A stretch of 64,000 nucleotides of DNA. It comes from Chloroflexota bacterium (lineage in GTDB: Bacteria > Chloroflexota > UBA6077 > JACCZL01). Positions 17,026 to 25,122 of the stretch are shown one piece after another. The stretch lies in the NCBI GenBank assembly GCA_030447245.1, contig JAUJPG010000010.1:1-64000 (forward strand). Reading direction: 5' to 3'. Under the pieces are notes generated by a model. The model was not told the origin of the DNA. It saw only the letters and a program-made list of their open reading frames with translations, and searched no databases. How positions within the stretch are numbered: position 1 is the first letter of the stretch; each line of letters opens with the position of its first letter. The translations under genes and the position numbers were made by a program.

Positions 17026-17034
17026 TGGTATCAT
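17026..17034 (+). promoter_or_regulatory. Extended -10 box before the aminomutase-like gene
   Basis: TGG-TATCAT at 17026-17034 predicts a transcription start near 17041, 19 bases before the ATG at 17060. GGGGAGG lies in between as the ribosome-binding site. No -35 box is recognised. Confidence 0.5.
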
Positions 17035-17059
17035 CGCCGCCACTGGGGAGGCCGAGACG

Positions 17060-18370
17060 ATGGCGACCGAGTCGAGTCGAATGACGATCGAGGAAGAAGT
17101 CCGCGAGCGCATGGCCAGCTCCGCGGCGTTGCACGAGCGAGCGGTCCCGGTCCTGCCGAGCGGCGTGACGCATGACAGCCGCTACGCCGAACCGTTCCCG
17201 ATCTACGTCACTCGCGCCGCTGGATCGAGGAAGTGGGATGTCGACGGCAACGAGTACGTCGACTATTTTGGCGGACATGGGGCCCTCCTTCTCGGTCATT
17301 GCCACCCGACGGTGACCGAGGCGGTCGTCGAGCAGGCGCGACGCGGCAGCCATTACGGCGCCGGCCACGAGCAAGAGATCCGCTGGGCCGAGCTGGTCAC
17401 CGAGATCGTCCCGTCCGCCCAACGCGTCAAGTTCACGTCATCCGGTACTGAGGCCACGCTGATGGCCCTTCGCCTTGCTCGAGCATTCACGGGACGGGAC
17501 CGGATAGTGAAGATGCAAGGCCACTTCCACGGATGGCACGACTATGCCACCATCGCCATGCAGCCGCCCTGGGACGAGCCGGCATCTCGGGGCATTCCGC
17601 GGGCAGTCCAGTCGACGGTGACCGGCATTCCGGCCGACGACATCGAGCGGTTGCGACATGAGCTGGAGCAAGGTGACGTCGCCGGCGTGATACTCGTCTG
17701 CAACGGCAGCACTCGAGAATATCTTCAAGCCCTCGTCGACCTGGCTCACGCCCATGAGACGCTCGTCATCTTCGACGAGGTGGTGACCGGCTTCCGCTAC
17801 GCTCCCGGCGGTGCGCAGGAGCACTTCGGCGTGATACCTGACCTTACAACGCTTGCCAAAATCCTGGCTGGCGGCTATCCCGGCGGGGCGGTGGCCGGGC
17901 GCTCCGACGTTCTGGCGCTGCTCGAGCTGCGCGACGATCGCCAGTGGATGCGCTTTGGTCGGGTTCAGCACCCTGGCACCTACAACGCGAATCCGGTCTC
18001 GGCGGCGGCCGGAGTCGCGTGTCTAGAGATTGTGCGCAACCCGGCGGTCCAGCGAACGGCGGCCGACGCCGCCGACCGGATCCGGGCAGGGTTTCGCGAC
18101 GTGTTGGACCGACGTGGGGTCGGAGGCGCTGTCGAAGGCTGGGCATCGATGGTCGCGGTCCAACTCCCGAGCGATCTGCCGCAGCGGAACCTGGCGGCAC
18201 GCTTCCGGGCGGTAATGCAGCTCGGGGGGGTTGACCCGTCTGGCATGAATCTCATCGTCTCGGCCGTCCACGACGATGACGACCTTGCGCAGACCGTCGC
18301 GGCGTTCGATGCAGCCGTTTCGCGACTGCAAGATGAATCCATGCTCAAGGCGGGCGGCTGCCGCGACTGA
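17060..18370 (+). CDS. Glutamate-1-semialdehyde aminomutase-like PLP enzyme (class III)
   Basis: The 436-residue protein is a class III PLP-dependent aminotransferase closest in style to glutamate-1-semialdehyde 2,1-aminomutase. Visible family parts are DVDGNEYVDYFGGHGALLLGH, FTSSGTEATLMALRLARAFT, KMQGHFHGWHDY, IFDEVVTGFRYAPGGAQEH, and TTLAKILAGGYPGGAVAGR, in which Lys of LAKILAGG should hold PLP (near residue 270). It is not in a haem operon, and a second paralogue lies at 29484-30794, so a role other than tetrapyrrole synthesis is likely for at least one of them. It stands next to a divergent MocA-type oxidoreductase. The substrate is unknown. Confidence 0.85.
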   Translation: MATESSRMTIEEEVRERMASSAALHERAVPVLPSGVTHDSRYAEPFPIYVTRAAGSRKWDVDGNEYVDYFGGHGALLLGHCHPTVTEAVVEQARRGSHYGAGHEQEIRWAELVTEIVPSAQRVKFTSSGTEATLMALRLARAFTGRDRIVKMQGHFHGWHDYATIAMQPPWDEPASRGIPRAVQSTVTGIPADDIERLRHELEQGDVAGVILVCNGSTREYLQALVDLAHAHETLVIFDEVVTGFRYAPGGAQEHFGVIPDLTTLAKILAGGYPGGAVAGRSDVLALLELRDDRQWMRFGRVQHPGTYNANPVSAAAGVACLEIVRNPAVQRTAADAADRIRAGFRDVLDRRGVGGAVEGWASMVAVQLPSDLPQRNLAARFRAVMQLGGVDPSGMNLIVSAVHDDDDLAQTVAAFDAAVSRLQDESMLKAGGCRD

Positions 18371-18394
18371 TCCGCCTGGAGGTCGCGGTGCAGG

Positions 18395-18664
18395 TTAGCG
18401 GCGGGAGTTTCGGGCGGCGGCCAGGCGCATCGGACGAGCGTTGGCGAGGGTCACGGGCAACTCCGTGGCCGGGCGGGGTCGGGCATCCAACGACCCGCCG
18501 CATCGGCAGCACGCCAGTGCACCTCGCTCGATCCGCAATGGCTGCCGGCACTCGGCGTCGTGCGCGAAGCGGCCGTCGACGATCTCCCCAACTGTGATGT
18601 TGCAGGCGGCGCAGCAGGCGTCCCAATTGGTGCTGCATTGATTGGTGTCCTCGTCCATAGACAT
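18395..18664 (-). CDS. Small cysteine-rich protein
   Basis: The product is 89 residues with cysteines at 10, 17, 18, 21, 39, 52, 53 and 55, in patterns DACCAAC and ACCRC. It probably binds a metal such as zinc. The last 30 residues are Arg/Ala/Pro-rich and may be disordered. ATG at 18664 is preceded by GGGGAGGG, and a second in-frame ATG lies two codons downstream. I do not recognise the family. It is convergent with the aminomutase-like gene. Confidence 0.6.
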   Translation of the reverse strand: MSMDEDTNQCSTNWDACCAACNITVGEIVDGRFAHDAECRQPLRIERGALACCRCGGSLDARPRPATELPVTLANARPMRLAAARNSRR

Positions 18665-18736
18665 AGCCCTCCCCTGTAGGTTATGCCCCACCGTTCGAGG
18701 TTCGGGCCACTACTCTTCGAGCCGCGAGCGTCGCGC

Positions 18737-19423
18737 TTATCCTGCCGACGTTGGCCGATCTAGCCGGTATGAGGGCGGCAGTAGGGCCAGCATCTGCTGC
18801 TCGATCAAACGGGTTCGCTGGTCTAGATCAGCCTGGGAGGGGCGCCGTGGCAGAGGCGGGACGACAAAAGTCGGTCCGAATCGAACGGCATAGCGTCGCC
18901 GGCTCCAAAGCGGCGCGCGTGTACCGAGGATCGCCGCGGGCACCACTGGCGCGCCCGTCCTCGCGGCGAGATAGGCGGCTCCGGGCTTGATCGTCCCGAA
19001 CTGCCCGCGCATGCCAAAGGCGCGGGTTGCTTGCGGGAACGCGCCGACGACGTGGCCGTGACGGAGCTCAACGACGGCACTCCGCAGTGCGCCGAGGTCG
19101 GCCTCGTCGCGCCGAATCGGGATCCCGCCGGTCTTGCGGAGCCACCACCCGATGACCGGCAGCCCGAAGAACTCGGACCGCGTCAGCATCGTGAGCGTGC
19201 GTCCGCCGACGCGGGTGACCGCCTCGGCCACGATCATCGGGTCCATTGCGTCCGCGTGGTTGGCCACAAGCAGGACCGGGCCTTCGCGCGGGAAGCTCCC
19301 GCGGACGAGGAGCCGGTGCCACCTGGCGACACTGGTCACCCAGAGCTTGTTGACGGCGACGAGCCAGATCGGCTGGTTCGTCTGCTCGATCCGAATCCCC
19401 AGGACCGACCGCTGGCTCGCCAT
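18737..19423 (-). CDS. plsC: 1-acyl-glycerol-3-phosphate acyltransferase family protein
   Basis: The 228-residue protein is a PlsC-type acyltransferase that would acylate lysophosphatidate at the membrane. Motif I is NHADAMDP near residue 54 (the NH-x4-D catalytic pair), motif II is the region GGIPIRRDEADLGAL, and motif IV is GAPVVPAAI. Motif III, normally FPEGTRS, reads FPQATRAF: the conserved Glu and Gly are both changed, which could weaken or alter glycerol-phosphate binding. A hydrophobic N-terminal segment IWLVAVNKLWVTSVARW may be membrane-associated. An extended -10 box lies about 100 bases upstream. The family call is firm, the activity less so. Confidence 0.85.
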   Translation of the reverse strand: MASQRSVLGIRIEQTNQPIWLVAVNKLWVTSVARWHRLLVRGSFPREGPVLLVANHADAMDPMIVAEAVTRVGGRTLTMLTRSEFFGLPVIGWWLRKTGGIPIRRDEADLGALRSAVVELRHGHVVGAFPQATRAFGMRGQFGTIKPGAAYLAARTGAPVVPAAILGTRAPLWSRRRYAVRFGPTFVVPPLPRRPSQADLDQRTRLIEQQMLALLPPSYRLDRPTSAG

Positions 19424-19530
19424 GGTCTGCCTCCTGGTCCCGCCTGCTGCGAGCCGAGCGGTGGGCGTCCTTCACCGCGCACCGATCCCTCGGCCCGTCT
19501 GGCCCCTGAGCGGAGGCCGCACGTGGCCGG

Positions 19531-19539
19531 ACTATACCA
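19531..19539 (-). promoter_or_regulatory. Extended -10 box upstream of the PlsC-like gene
   Basis: On the minus strand TGG-TATAGT occupies 19539-19531, giving a predicted start near 19524 and a leader of about 100 bases to the ATG at 19423. Confidence 0.5.
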
Positions 19540-19635
19540 GCGCACTTCTGGAGCAGCGGAGATTGGCCCCGGGGGCTCGCTCCTGGGGGCCATCACTTCA
19601 CGAGCGCGCTAGCACGGCTACTCGGTAATGGCCAC

Positions 19636-19845
19636 ATGAGCGATACTTGGCGCATGCGTCACGATCCCCGCACAAGACCCGATGGAGACGATGCTGGGCG
19701 TACGGTGGGGGCTGCCGAGTTCACCCACGAGCGGGTGCCCTACGGCAAGCAGCCGTGCCTGCAGTGCGGCTACCTGATCTCAGACGTAGCGGGCAGCAAA
19801 GCGGCCGTCTGCCGGAATTGCGGCTTCAAGGACCCTTGCTGCTGA
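19636..19845 (+). CDS. Small zinc-ribbon-like protein ending in a Cys-Cys pair
   Basis: The 69-residue product has a charged N-terminal half and a compact C-terminal module with cysteines at 41 and 44 (PCLQCGY) and at 59 and 62 (VCRNCGF), 14 residues apart, followed by KDPCC at the very end. Two CxxC knuckles would form a zinc ribbon. The terminal Cys-Cys is unusual and could be redox-active, a metal-handling site or a modification site. ATG at 19636 has only a weak upstream site, and ATG at 19654 is possible. The protein is not recognised by family. It lies between plsC (divergent) and the PBP2 gene. Confidence 0.6.
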   Translation: MSDTWRMRHDPRTRPDGDDAGRTVGAAEFTHERVPYGKQPCLQCGYLISDVAGSKAAVCRNCGFKDPCC

Positions 19846-19950
19846 CTCTTGTCTTCGTGCCGCGCCTATAGTTCCTGACACTGGTGGTCCCTGGTCTGGC
19901 GAGGGCTGCGCCCGTTACACTCACGCGACATCCTGCCCCCGTGAGGCTTC

Positions 19951-22170
19951 ATGCTCGATTCCGGCGAGCCGCGCGGCACGTCGGGCGTGGTTCCGCACCT
20001 GTTCCGCGCCGCCATTCTCGTCGCGTTTGGCATCCTCGCGGCTCAGCTCTGGCGTCTCCAGATCGTCGAAGGCCCACAGCTGCGCCAGCGGGCGGACAGC
20101 AACCGCGTGCGGGTGAGCCAGATACCGCCGCCTAGGGGCGTGATCTACGATCGAAACGGGACGATCGTTGCGTCGAACGCGCCGGTCTTCGTCGTGTCTA
20201 TCGTGCCGGCCGACTTACCGGCACGCGAGGAGGGCGCCGTCTACGAGCGGCTGGCGGAAATCATTGGCGGGGGAAGCGCCGATATCAGGCGTGCGGTGGA
20301 TCGCCGAAAGGCCGAGGGTGACCTGTTCACGCCGACTTCGATCAAGTCGAATGTTCCGCGCGATGCCGCGCTGACGATCGAGCAGCGCCATATCGAGCTG
20401 CCCGGGGTGCTCGTCTCGGTAGAATCGTCCCGTCGGTACGCGGATGGCCCGCTGCTCGCCCACATCCTGGGATACACCGGGCCGATCTCGCCCACCGTGC
20501 TCTCACCGGCCAAGTACAAGCAGAAAACCGAAAAAGAGGGCTACTCGATCAACGATCGCATTGGAACGGCCGGTCTGGAAGACTCTTTCGAGCGCTACCT
20601 GCGCGGCAAGCCGGGGCATCGCACGTACGAAGTCGAGGCCTCCGGGCGGACCGTCGGCGACATCCGAGTCGAGCAGCCCGCATCCGGCAACAACGTGGCC
20701 CTGACGATCGACGTCGATCTTCAGCGCGCGGTAGCGGGCATCCTGCGGGAGGGGCTCCACCAGGGCAACGTCGGCGTGGCGATCCTCAGCGACGTCAAGA
20801 CCGGCGAGGTGTTGTCGCTCGTCAGCCTACCGAGCTACGACAACAATATCTTCACCGACGACGGGCGCGACGACGAGTTGGCAGCGCTGCTGAAGGACCC
20901 CGAGCAGCCGTTCTTCGATCGGTCCATCTCCGGCCAGTACCCGCCCGGGTCGACGTTCAAGCTCGTGACCGGGCTTGGCGCACTCCAGGAGGGTGTCGCG
21001 AAGCGCGAGACGATCATCGAGAGCAAGGGGATCCTCTACGTCCCCCACGACTTCTACCCGAACTTGCGGCAGCCGTTCCCGGACTGGTCGCCGCTCGGGC
21101 GGCTGAACTTCATCCAGGCCATCGCCAACTCATCGAACATCTACTTCTTCTATCTCGGGGGTGGCTACGAACCAGAAAAGTTTACCGGTCTGGGGGTAGA
21201 CCGCCTGGCACACTATGCGCGCATGTTTGGATACGGCACTCGGACCAAGATCGACCTGCCGGGAGAGTCAGCTGGAACGGTCCCCGACGACGCCTGGAAG
21301 CTCCAGCGCGTTGGAGAGCACTGGGTCAAGGGCGACACCTACAACATGTCTATCGGGCAAGGCTACGTTGAGGCAACCCCGATCCAGGTCCACAACATGA
21401 CGGTCACCATCGCGAATGGCGGGACCGTGCTCACGCCGCACGTGGTCAAGGAAGTGGCCGACTCGGACGGCCAGCTCCTCGTCGCCAACAAGCGTGAAGA
21501 GAGCGGCGCGCTGCAAGTCGACCCGCGCCATCTGCAAACGCTGATCGACGGCATGGAGGCCGGCTTCAGCGGACAACTCTTGCGCGACTACCGCATCCCG
21601 AACCTGCGCGTCGCAGGCAAGACCGGGACTGCCGAGTACGGGCAGGGGGTTAACGCGCTGGGAGGCGAGCAGACGCACGGCTGGTTCACCGGTTTCGCGC
21701 CGGTCCAGGATCCGCGGATTGCGGTGACGGTCTTTGTCGAGCGGGGGTCGAGCAGCCGAGATGCTGCTCCGATCGCGGCCAGGATCCTTCGCCACTTCTT
21801 TGAGATCCCAGAGAACGCTCCGGCGCCGTCGGCGACGCCGCTGCCGAGCCCATTGCCTCGAGCGCCGGGTCCTCAGAACGCGGGGCCGGCCGCGCCGAAC
21901 GTCGCGCTGGCTACGGCCACTCCCCGACAAGCGTCGCCTCCAATGGCACCTACGGCGCCACCGCCGTCCACCAAGGTGGTGGCGCCAACGTCCGCGCCGA
22001 CGGCTCGCCCGTCACGCCCTGCCACCGCTCCACCCGCCGCGACCGTTGCACCCACGGGCGTCCCGAAGCCCCCTGCCATGGCCGCGCCCGCGACCAGCGT
22101 GTCGCAGGCGACGCCCACTCGCCCGACACGAGCCCCGACTCCGGCTGGAGTGCCGAAGCCGCCCAGCTAG
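19951..22170 (+). CDS. mrdA: Penicillin-binding protein 2 (peptidoglycan transpeptidase)
   Basis: The 739-residue protein is a class B PBP that cross-links peptidoglycan during elongation. An N-terminal membrane anchor (LFRAAILVAFGILAAQLW, residues 17-34) is followed by the dimerisation domain (PPRGVIYDRNGTIVASN), and then the transpeptidase domain with the active-site serine in PPGSTFKLVTG, SSN in AIANSSNIYFF, and KTGTAEYGQG. The last 110 residues are a Pro/Ala/Thr tail with several PKPP and TPxP phrases, much longer than in typical PBP2 and probably disordered outside the membrane. ATG at 19951 is preceded by GTGAGG. RodA and MreBCD are not in the window. Its polyproline runs would depend on EF-P. 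Confidence 0.93.
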   Translation: MLDSGEPRGTSGVVPHLFRAAILVAFGILAAQLWRLQIVEGPQLRQRADSNRVRVSQIPPPRGVIYDRNGTIVASNAPVFVVSIVPADLPAREEGAVYERLAEIIGGGSADIRRAVDRRKAEGDLFTPTSIKSNVPRDAALTIEQRHIELPGVLVSVESSRRYADGPLLAHILGYTGPISPTVLSPAKYKQKTEKEGYSINDRIGTAGLEDSFERYLRGKPGHRTYEVEASGRTVGDIRVEQPASGNNVALTIDVDLQRAVAGILREGLHQGNVGVAILSDVKTGEVLSLVSLPSYDNNIFTDDGRDDELAALLKDPEQPFFDRSISGQYPPGSTFKLVTGLGALQEGVAKRETIIESKGILYVPHDFYPNLRQPFPDWSPLGRLNFIQAIANSSNIYFFYLGGGYEPEKFTGLGVDRLAHYARMFGYGTRTKIDLPGESAGTVPDDAWKLQRVGEHWVKGDTYNMSIGQGYVEATPIQVHNMTVTIANGGTVLTPHVVKEVADSDGQLLVANKREESGALQVDPRHLQTLIDGMEAGFSGQLLRDYRIPNLRVAGKTGTAEYGQGVNALGGEQTHGWFTGFAPVQDPRIAVTVFVERGSSSRDAAPIAARILRHFFEIPENAPAPSATPLPSPLPRAPGPQNAGPAAPNVALATATPRQASPPMAPTAPPPSTKVVAPTSAPTARPSRPATAPPAATVAPTGVPKPPAMAAPATSVSQATPTRPTRAPTPAGVPKPPS

Positions 22171-22225
22171 GCGGATATTCGACTCTGCTCATCAGGCCGC
22201 CGGCGGCCCCGCCCAGGAGAGGTGC

Positions 22226-22582
22226 CTACTCGGACGCCGACTCGGCGCTGGCTCGGCCTCGTGCTCTCGGACGGCCGTTGAGAAAAGCGTGGCTGAGTGG
22301 AACGACCCGGAACATGACCCACAGGTCCGTTTCGACGCGCTGTTTCGCCACCCTCGCCAGCGCCTCCGCGATCTCGCGGCCCCGCCGGAAGACCTGCTCT
22401 TCGGAGCTCAGCTCTACCCACAGTTCTGCCGCGTCGCTGCCGCCCTGGCTGACGACACGACGGATCGTGACTGACTCGGGGCGAACTCGCAGCAGGCGCG
22501 CCACCTCATGGCCCACCGGTTCGCTGATCGCCCGAAACACTTCTTCCGTCCCGACGAACTCGACAAAGATCACAGCGGGCAA
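22226..22582 (-). CDS. Hypothetical protein, tautomerase-like size and start
   Basis: The 118-residue product starts PAVIFVEFVGTEEVFRAIS, if TTG at 22582 is used, and continues with two alpha/beta units (VGHEVARLLRVRPESVTIRR; LWVELSSEEQVFRRGREIAE). The N-terminal proline and beta-alpha-beta pattern recall the 4-oxalocrotonate tautomerase superfamily, but the similarity is by pattern only. The last 15 residues are Arg/Ala/Ser-rich. It lies 10 bases after the stop of the disordered protein gene and is probably cotranscribed with it. The start is uncertain, with GTG at 22573 an alternative. Confidence 0.55.
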   Translation of the reverse strand: MPAVIFVEFVGTEEVFRAISEPVGHEVARLLRVRPESVTIRRVVSQGGSDAAELWVELSSEEQVFRRGREIAEALARVAKQRVETDLWVMFRVVPLSHAFLNGRPRARGRASAESASE

Positions 22583-22592
22583 TCCGCGGTGC

Positions 22593-23417
22593 TTAGTTGG
22601 GCGGAGGGCTAGGACGCGGGCGGCGCCTATAGAGCGCTCGAACCTGCTGGCCGAGCTTCGCAGGCTCGATCGACTTCGCCAGTTGGATCGCCTCGATCAA
22701 GCGCTCAATTGGCGGCAAGGCTCCAACCTCGTGCGTCAGGTCGGCCAGAAACTTCTCGTAAGCCTCGGGAGTAAATTCGCCGCCATTCGCCTCCGCCAGA
22801 AGCTGCTGGAGCACGCCCCCTAACTCCTCTTCGCGCCGCCTCTGGTCGGCGCGCTCGCGCAGGCGATCAGTGACACTGTGAGGCGGTGCGCCCGGACCCG
22901 GTGGGCGCCCATCCGGCCCGCCCGGACCGATCGGCCGGCCGCCTGGACCAGGAGGTCGTGCGCCCGGAGCCGGGCGGTCCCCTATTGGAGGTCGTCCACC
23001 GAACGGCGGCCGGTCGCCGATCGGCGACCGCACAGCCGGGCCCGTCCGCGGCGGAACGAATGGCCGATCCGCTGGGGGTGGACCTTCGAACGCCGCGCGC
23101 TCGGCGGCTTCTCGGTCGCCGCCGCGCCGGAACCGCTCGCCCCCTGGGCGGACGCGATCACCCGCTCCGCGCTCAGGTCGCCGAGGGCGCGAGCGCGGTC
23201 GGATCGGGGTGTCCCCAGGGCGTCGCCCGTCGTCCTCGTACCCGGAGGTGACGTTGGGCCGTTGGCGACGACCCCCGTTGTCTCGTCGACTTTCGGGCCC
23301 CATTTCCACGACAACCGAAGGGCCCTCGTCCTCGGCCGGGCGATCGCTGGGAGCGATCCCAAGCTCCTGCAGGTCCGAGAATTTTTCGAGCAGCGCTTCT
23401 TTCAGGCTCTTGGCCAT
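22593..23417 (-). CDS. Hypothetical protein with long Pro/Gly/Arg-rich disordered region
   Basis: The 274-residue protein has a short N-terminal helix (AKSLKEALLEKFSDLQELG), then about 160 residues dominated by Gly, Pro, Arg and Asp, with repeated units such as GDRPPFGGRPPIGDRPAPG, and a helical C-terminal domain (RERADQRRREEELGGVLQQL; IERLIEAIQLAKSIEPAKLG). Arg/Gly-rich linkers are common in RNA-binding proteins, but there is no RNA-binding motif here. ATG at 23417 has the site GGAGAGGG; the frame continues 72 codons upstream without protein-like pattern. A perfect TATAAT box lies about 400 bases upstream on the same strand. Confidence 0.65.
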   Translation of the reverse strand: MAKSLKEALLEKFSDLQELGIAPSDRPAEDEGPSVVVEMGPESRRDNGGRRQRPNVTSGYEDDGRRPGDTPIRPRSRPRRPERGAGDRVRPGGERFRRGGDREAAERAAFEGPPPADRPFVPPRTGPAVRSPIGDRPPFGGRPPIGDRPAPGARPPGPGGRPIGPGGPDGRPPGPGAPPHSVTDRLRERADQRRREEELGGVLQQLLAEANGGEFTPEAYEKFLADLTHEVGALPPIERLIEAIQLAKSIEPAKLGQQVRALYRRRPRPSPPPN

Positions 23418-23906
23418 GCCCTCTCCAAGTGCATGAGGCGTGCCCAGCCAGAGGCTGCTCCCGCGCTCAACTCTCCTGCCATCTTGCTCGCGGCCGTTTC
23501 GACCCTTGCTGGCCTCCGCGCCAACAGCGTGCTGACCCAGTTCTGCATCGATGTCCGCACTGTCAGAACGCGGTGTCGTCAGCGACGTATTCCCGGCAAT
23601 TGGGCCCCGCCGTTGACACGAGCGCGGCCCCACCCACGGCGCGACCGGAACATGTGTGGAAGGGGACGGACTAAAGTGGGGCGCAGCTCGGTCATCAGGT
23701 GCACGGGTGCGGGGCGGGGTGCGTGCCCGGCGTATCGTCGGCGCGCGATGCGCTCTGGTCTCTCAGTCCCGTCGCGGATACTCCGAGTGCGGCGGTTAAC
23801 GAGCCACGATCCTCAGTCGCGCCCATTATAGCGCAAGTGGCCCCACCATGCTGCAAGCGTCGCCTGCGTATCAAGTGACCGCAGCACACTGCGAGCGCGA
23901 CCCGCG
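23418..23906. other. Gene-free region with a consensus TATAAT box
   Basis: No convincing gene lies here. On the minus strand a perfect TATAAT occupies 23830-23825, with TTGCAG 20 bases upstream of it, a spacing longer than usual. If used, transcription would start near 23818 and run about 400 bases before the ATG at 23417. The region could therefore be a long leader or hold a small RNA. Confidence 0.4.
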
Positions 23907-23912
23907 TATACT
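23907..23912 (+). promoter_or_regulatory. -10 box upstream of citrate synthase
   Basis: TATACT at 23907-23912 predicts a start near 23919, giving a leader of about 64 bases before the citrate synthase ATG at 23983. No -35 box was recognised. Confidence 0.45.
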
Positions 23913-23982
23913 GTTTACGCGCAGCGCAATTCAGCCAGGACGGGTTCGGATCGCGCGAAGACGGTCGCGTGGAGGCAAGGCG

Positions 23983-25122
23983 ATGAGCGCGGAACCCGGG
24001 CAGGTCATCTCCGGCCTTGAAGGTGTTCTGGCCTGCGAATCCTCAATCACGTATCTGGATGGTGCCAGCGACCCCAGCGTGCTGGAGTACCGCGGCTACA
24101 ACATCCACGACATTGCAGAGACGGCGAGTTTCGAGGAGATCGCCTACCTGCTGCTCGAGGGGCAACGGCCAAACGCTGGCGAGCTCGAGGCATTCGACCA
24201 CGAGCTGCGAAGGCTGCGCCACGTGCCTGTTGAGCTGACCCGTTTGCTGGAAATGATCCCGACCTACGCCCACCCGATGGCCACGCTTCGCACGGCCGCG
24301 TCGTTCCTGGCCTGCCTCGACCCCGAGCAGGAGGCGACAGGCCGCGCGGCGAACGAGAAGAAGGCGCGCCGGATGGTCGCCCAGTTCCCCACCGCTGTCG
24401 CGGCGATGGCCAGGGTCTCGCAAGGTCTCGACGTCCTGCGACCCGATCCCGAGCTGGGCCACGCTGCCAACTACCTGTACATGCTGAATGGCAAGCGGCC
24501 GGACGACGCCAGCACGCGAGCGTTGGACACGGCCTTGAACCTGTACGCCGAGCACGAGCTGAACGCTTCAACGTTCGCCGTGCGGGTCGTCGTCGGCACG
24601 CTCTCGGACATCGCATCCGCGGTGGTGGCCGGGATCGCGGCGCTCAAAGGGCCGCTGCACGGCGGGGCGATCGACGAGGCGATGCGGATGATCATGGACG
24701 TCGGCAGCGTCGACAACATCCGCCCCTGGGTGGATCGTGCGCTCGCCGAGAAGCGGCTGCTGATGGGCTTTGGCCACCGAGTCTACAAGACTGGTGACGC
24801 TCGGGCGCCCCACCTCCGCAACATGTGTCGCGCGCTGGCCGAGTCTTCCGGCGAGCCACGCTGGTACGACATTGCCACGGGTGTCGAGGACTACGTCCGC
24901 GAGCAGAAGCGAATCCCGGCGAACGTCGACTACTATGCGGCGCCGGTGCTCCACTACCTGGGATTCCCGCTGAACCTGTTCACCAACTTCGTGGCGTCCA
25001 GTCGCGTCGTCGGCTGGAGCGCCCACGCACTGGAGCAGTACGACAACAACCGGTTGATTCGCCCGCGGACCCGTTATGTTGGCTTGCGCGAGCAGGAATA
25101 CGCTCCGGCGGAGCGCAGTTGA
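23983..25122 (+). CDS. gltA: Citrate synthase (or 2-methylcitrate synthase)
   Basis: The 379-residue protein condenses oxaloacetate with acetyl-CoA or a related acyl-CoA. It is a short type I citrate synthase. The catalytic histidines lie in LHGGAIDEAM (near residue 227) and GFGHRVYKTGDARA (near 265), with the catalytic Asp in VDYYAAPVLHYLG further on. The N terminus GLEGVLACESSITYLDG and LEYRGYNIHDIA are typical of this group, which includes 2-methylcitrate synthases. ATG at 23983 follows GGAGGCAAGGCG. The next gene, coding a PrpF-type isomerase, overlaps its stop (TGATG), and aconitase follows, so methylcitrate chemistry is possible. Substrate choice cannot be read from the sequence. Confidence 0.92.
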   Translation: MSAEPGQVISGLEGVLACESSITYLDGASDPSVLEYRGYNIHDIAETASFEEIAYLLLEGQRPNAGELEAFDHELRRLRHVPVELTRLLEMIPTYAHPMATLRTAASFLACLDPEQEATGRAANEKKARRMVAQFPTAVAAMARVSQGLDVLRPDPELGHAANYLYMLNGKRPDDASTRALDTALNLYAEHELNASTFAVRVVVGTLSDIASAVVAGIAALKGPLHGGAIDEAMRMIMDVGSVDNIRPWVDRALAEKRLLMGFGHRVYKTGDARAPHLRNMCRALAESSGEPRWYDIATGVEDYVREQKRIPANVDYYAAPVLHYLGFPLNLFTNFVASSRVVGWSAHALEQYDNNRLIRPRTRYVGLREQEYAPAERS

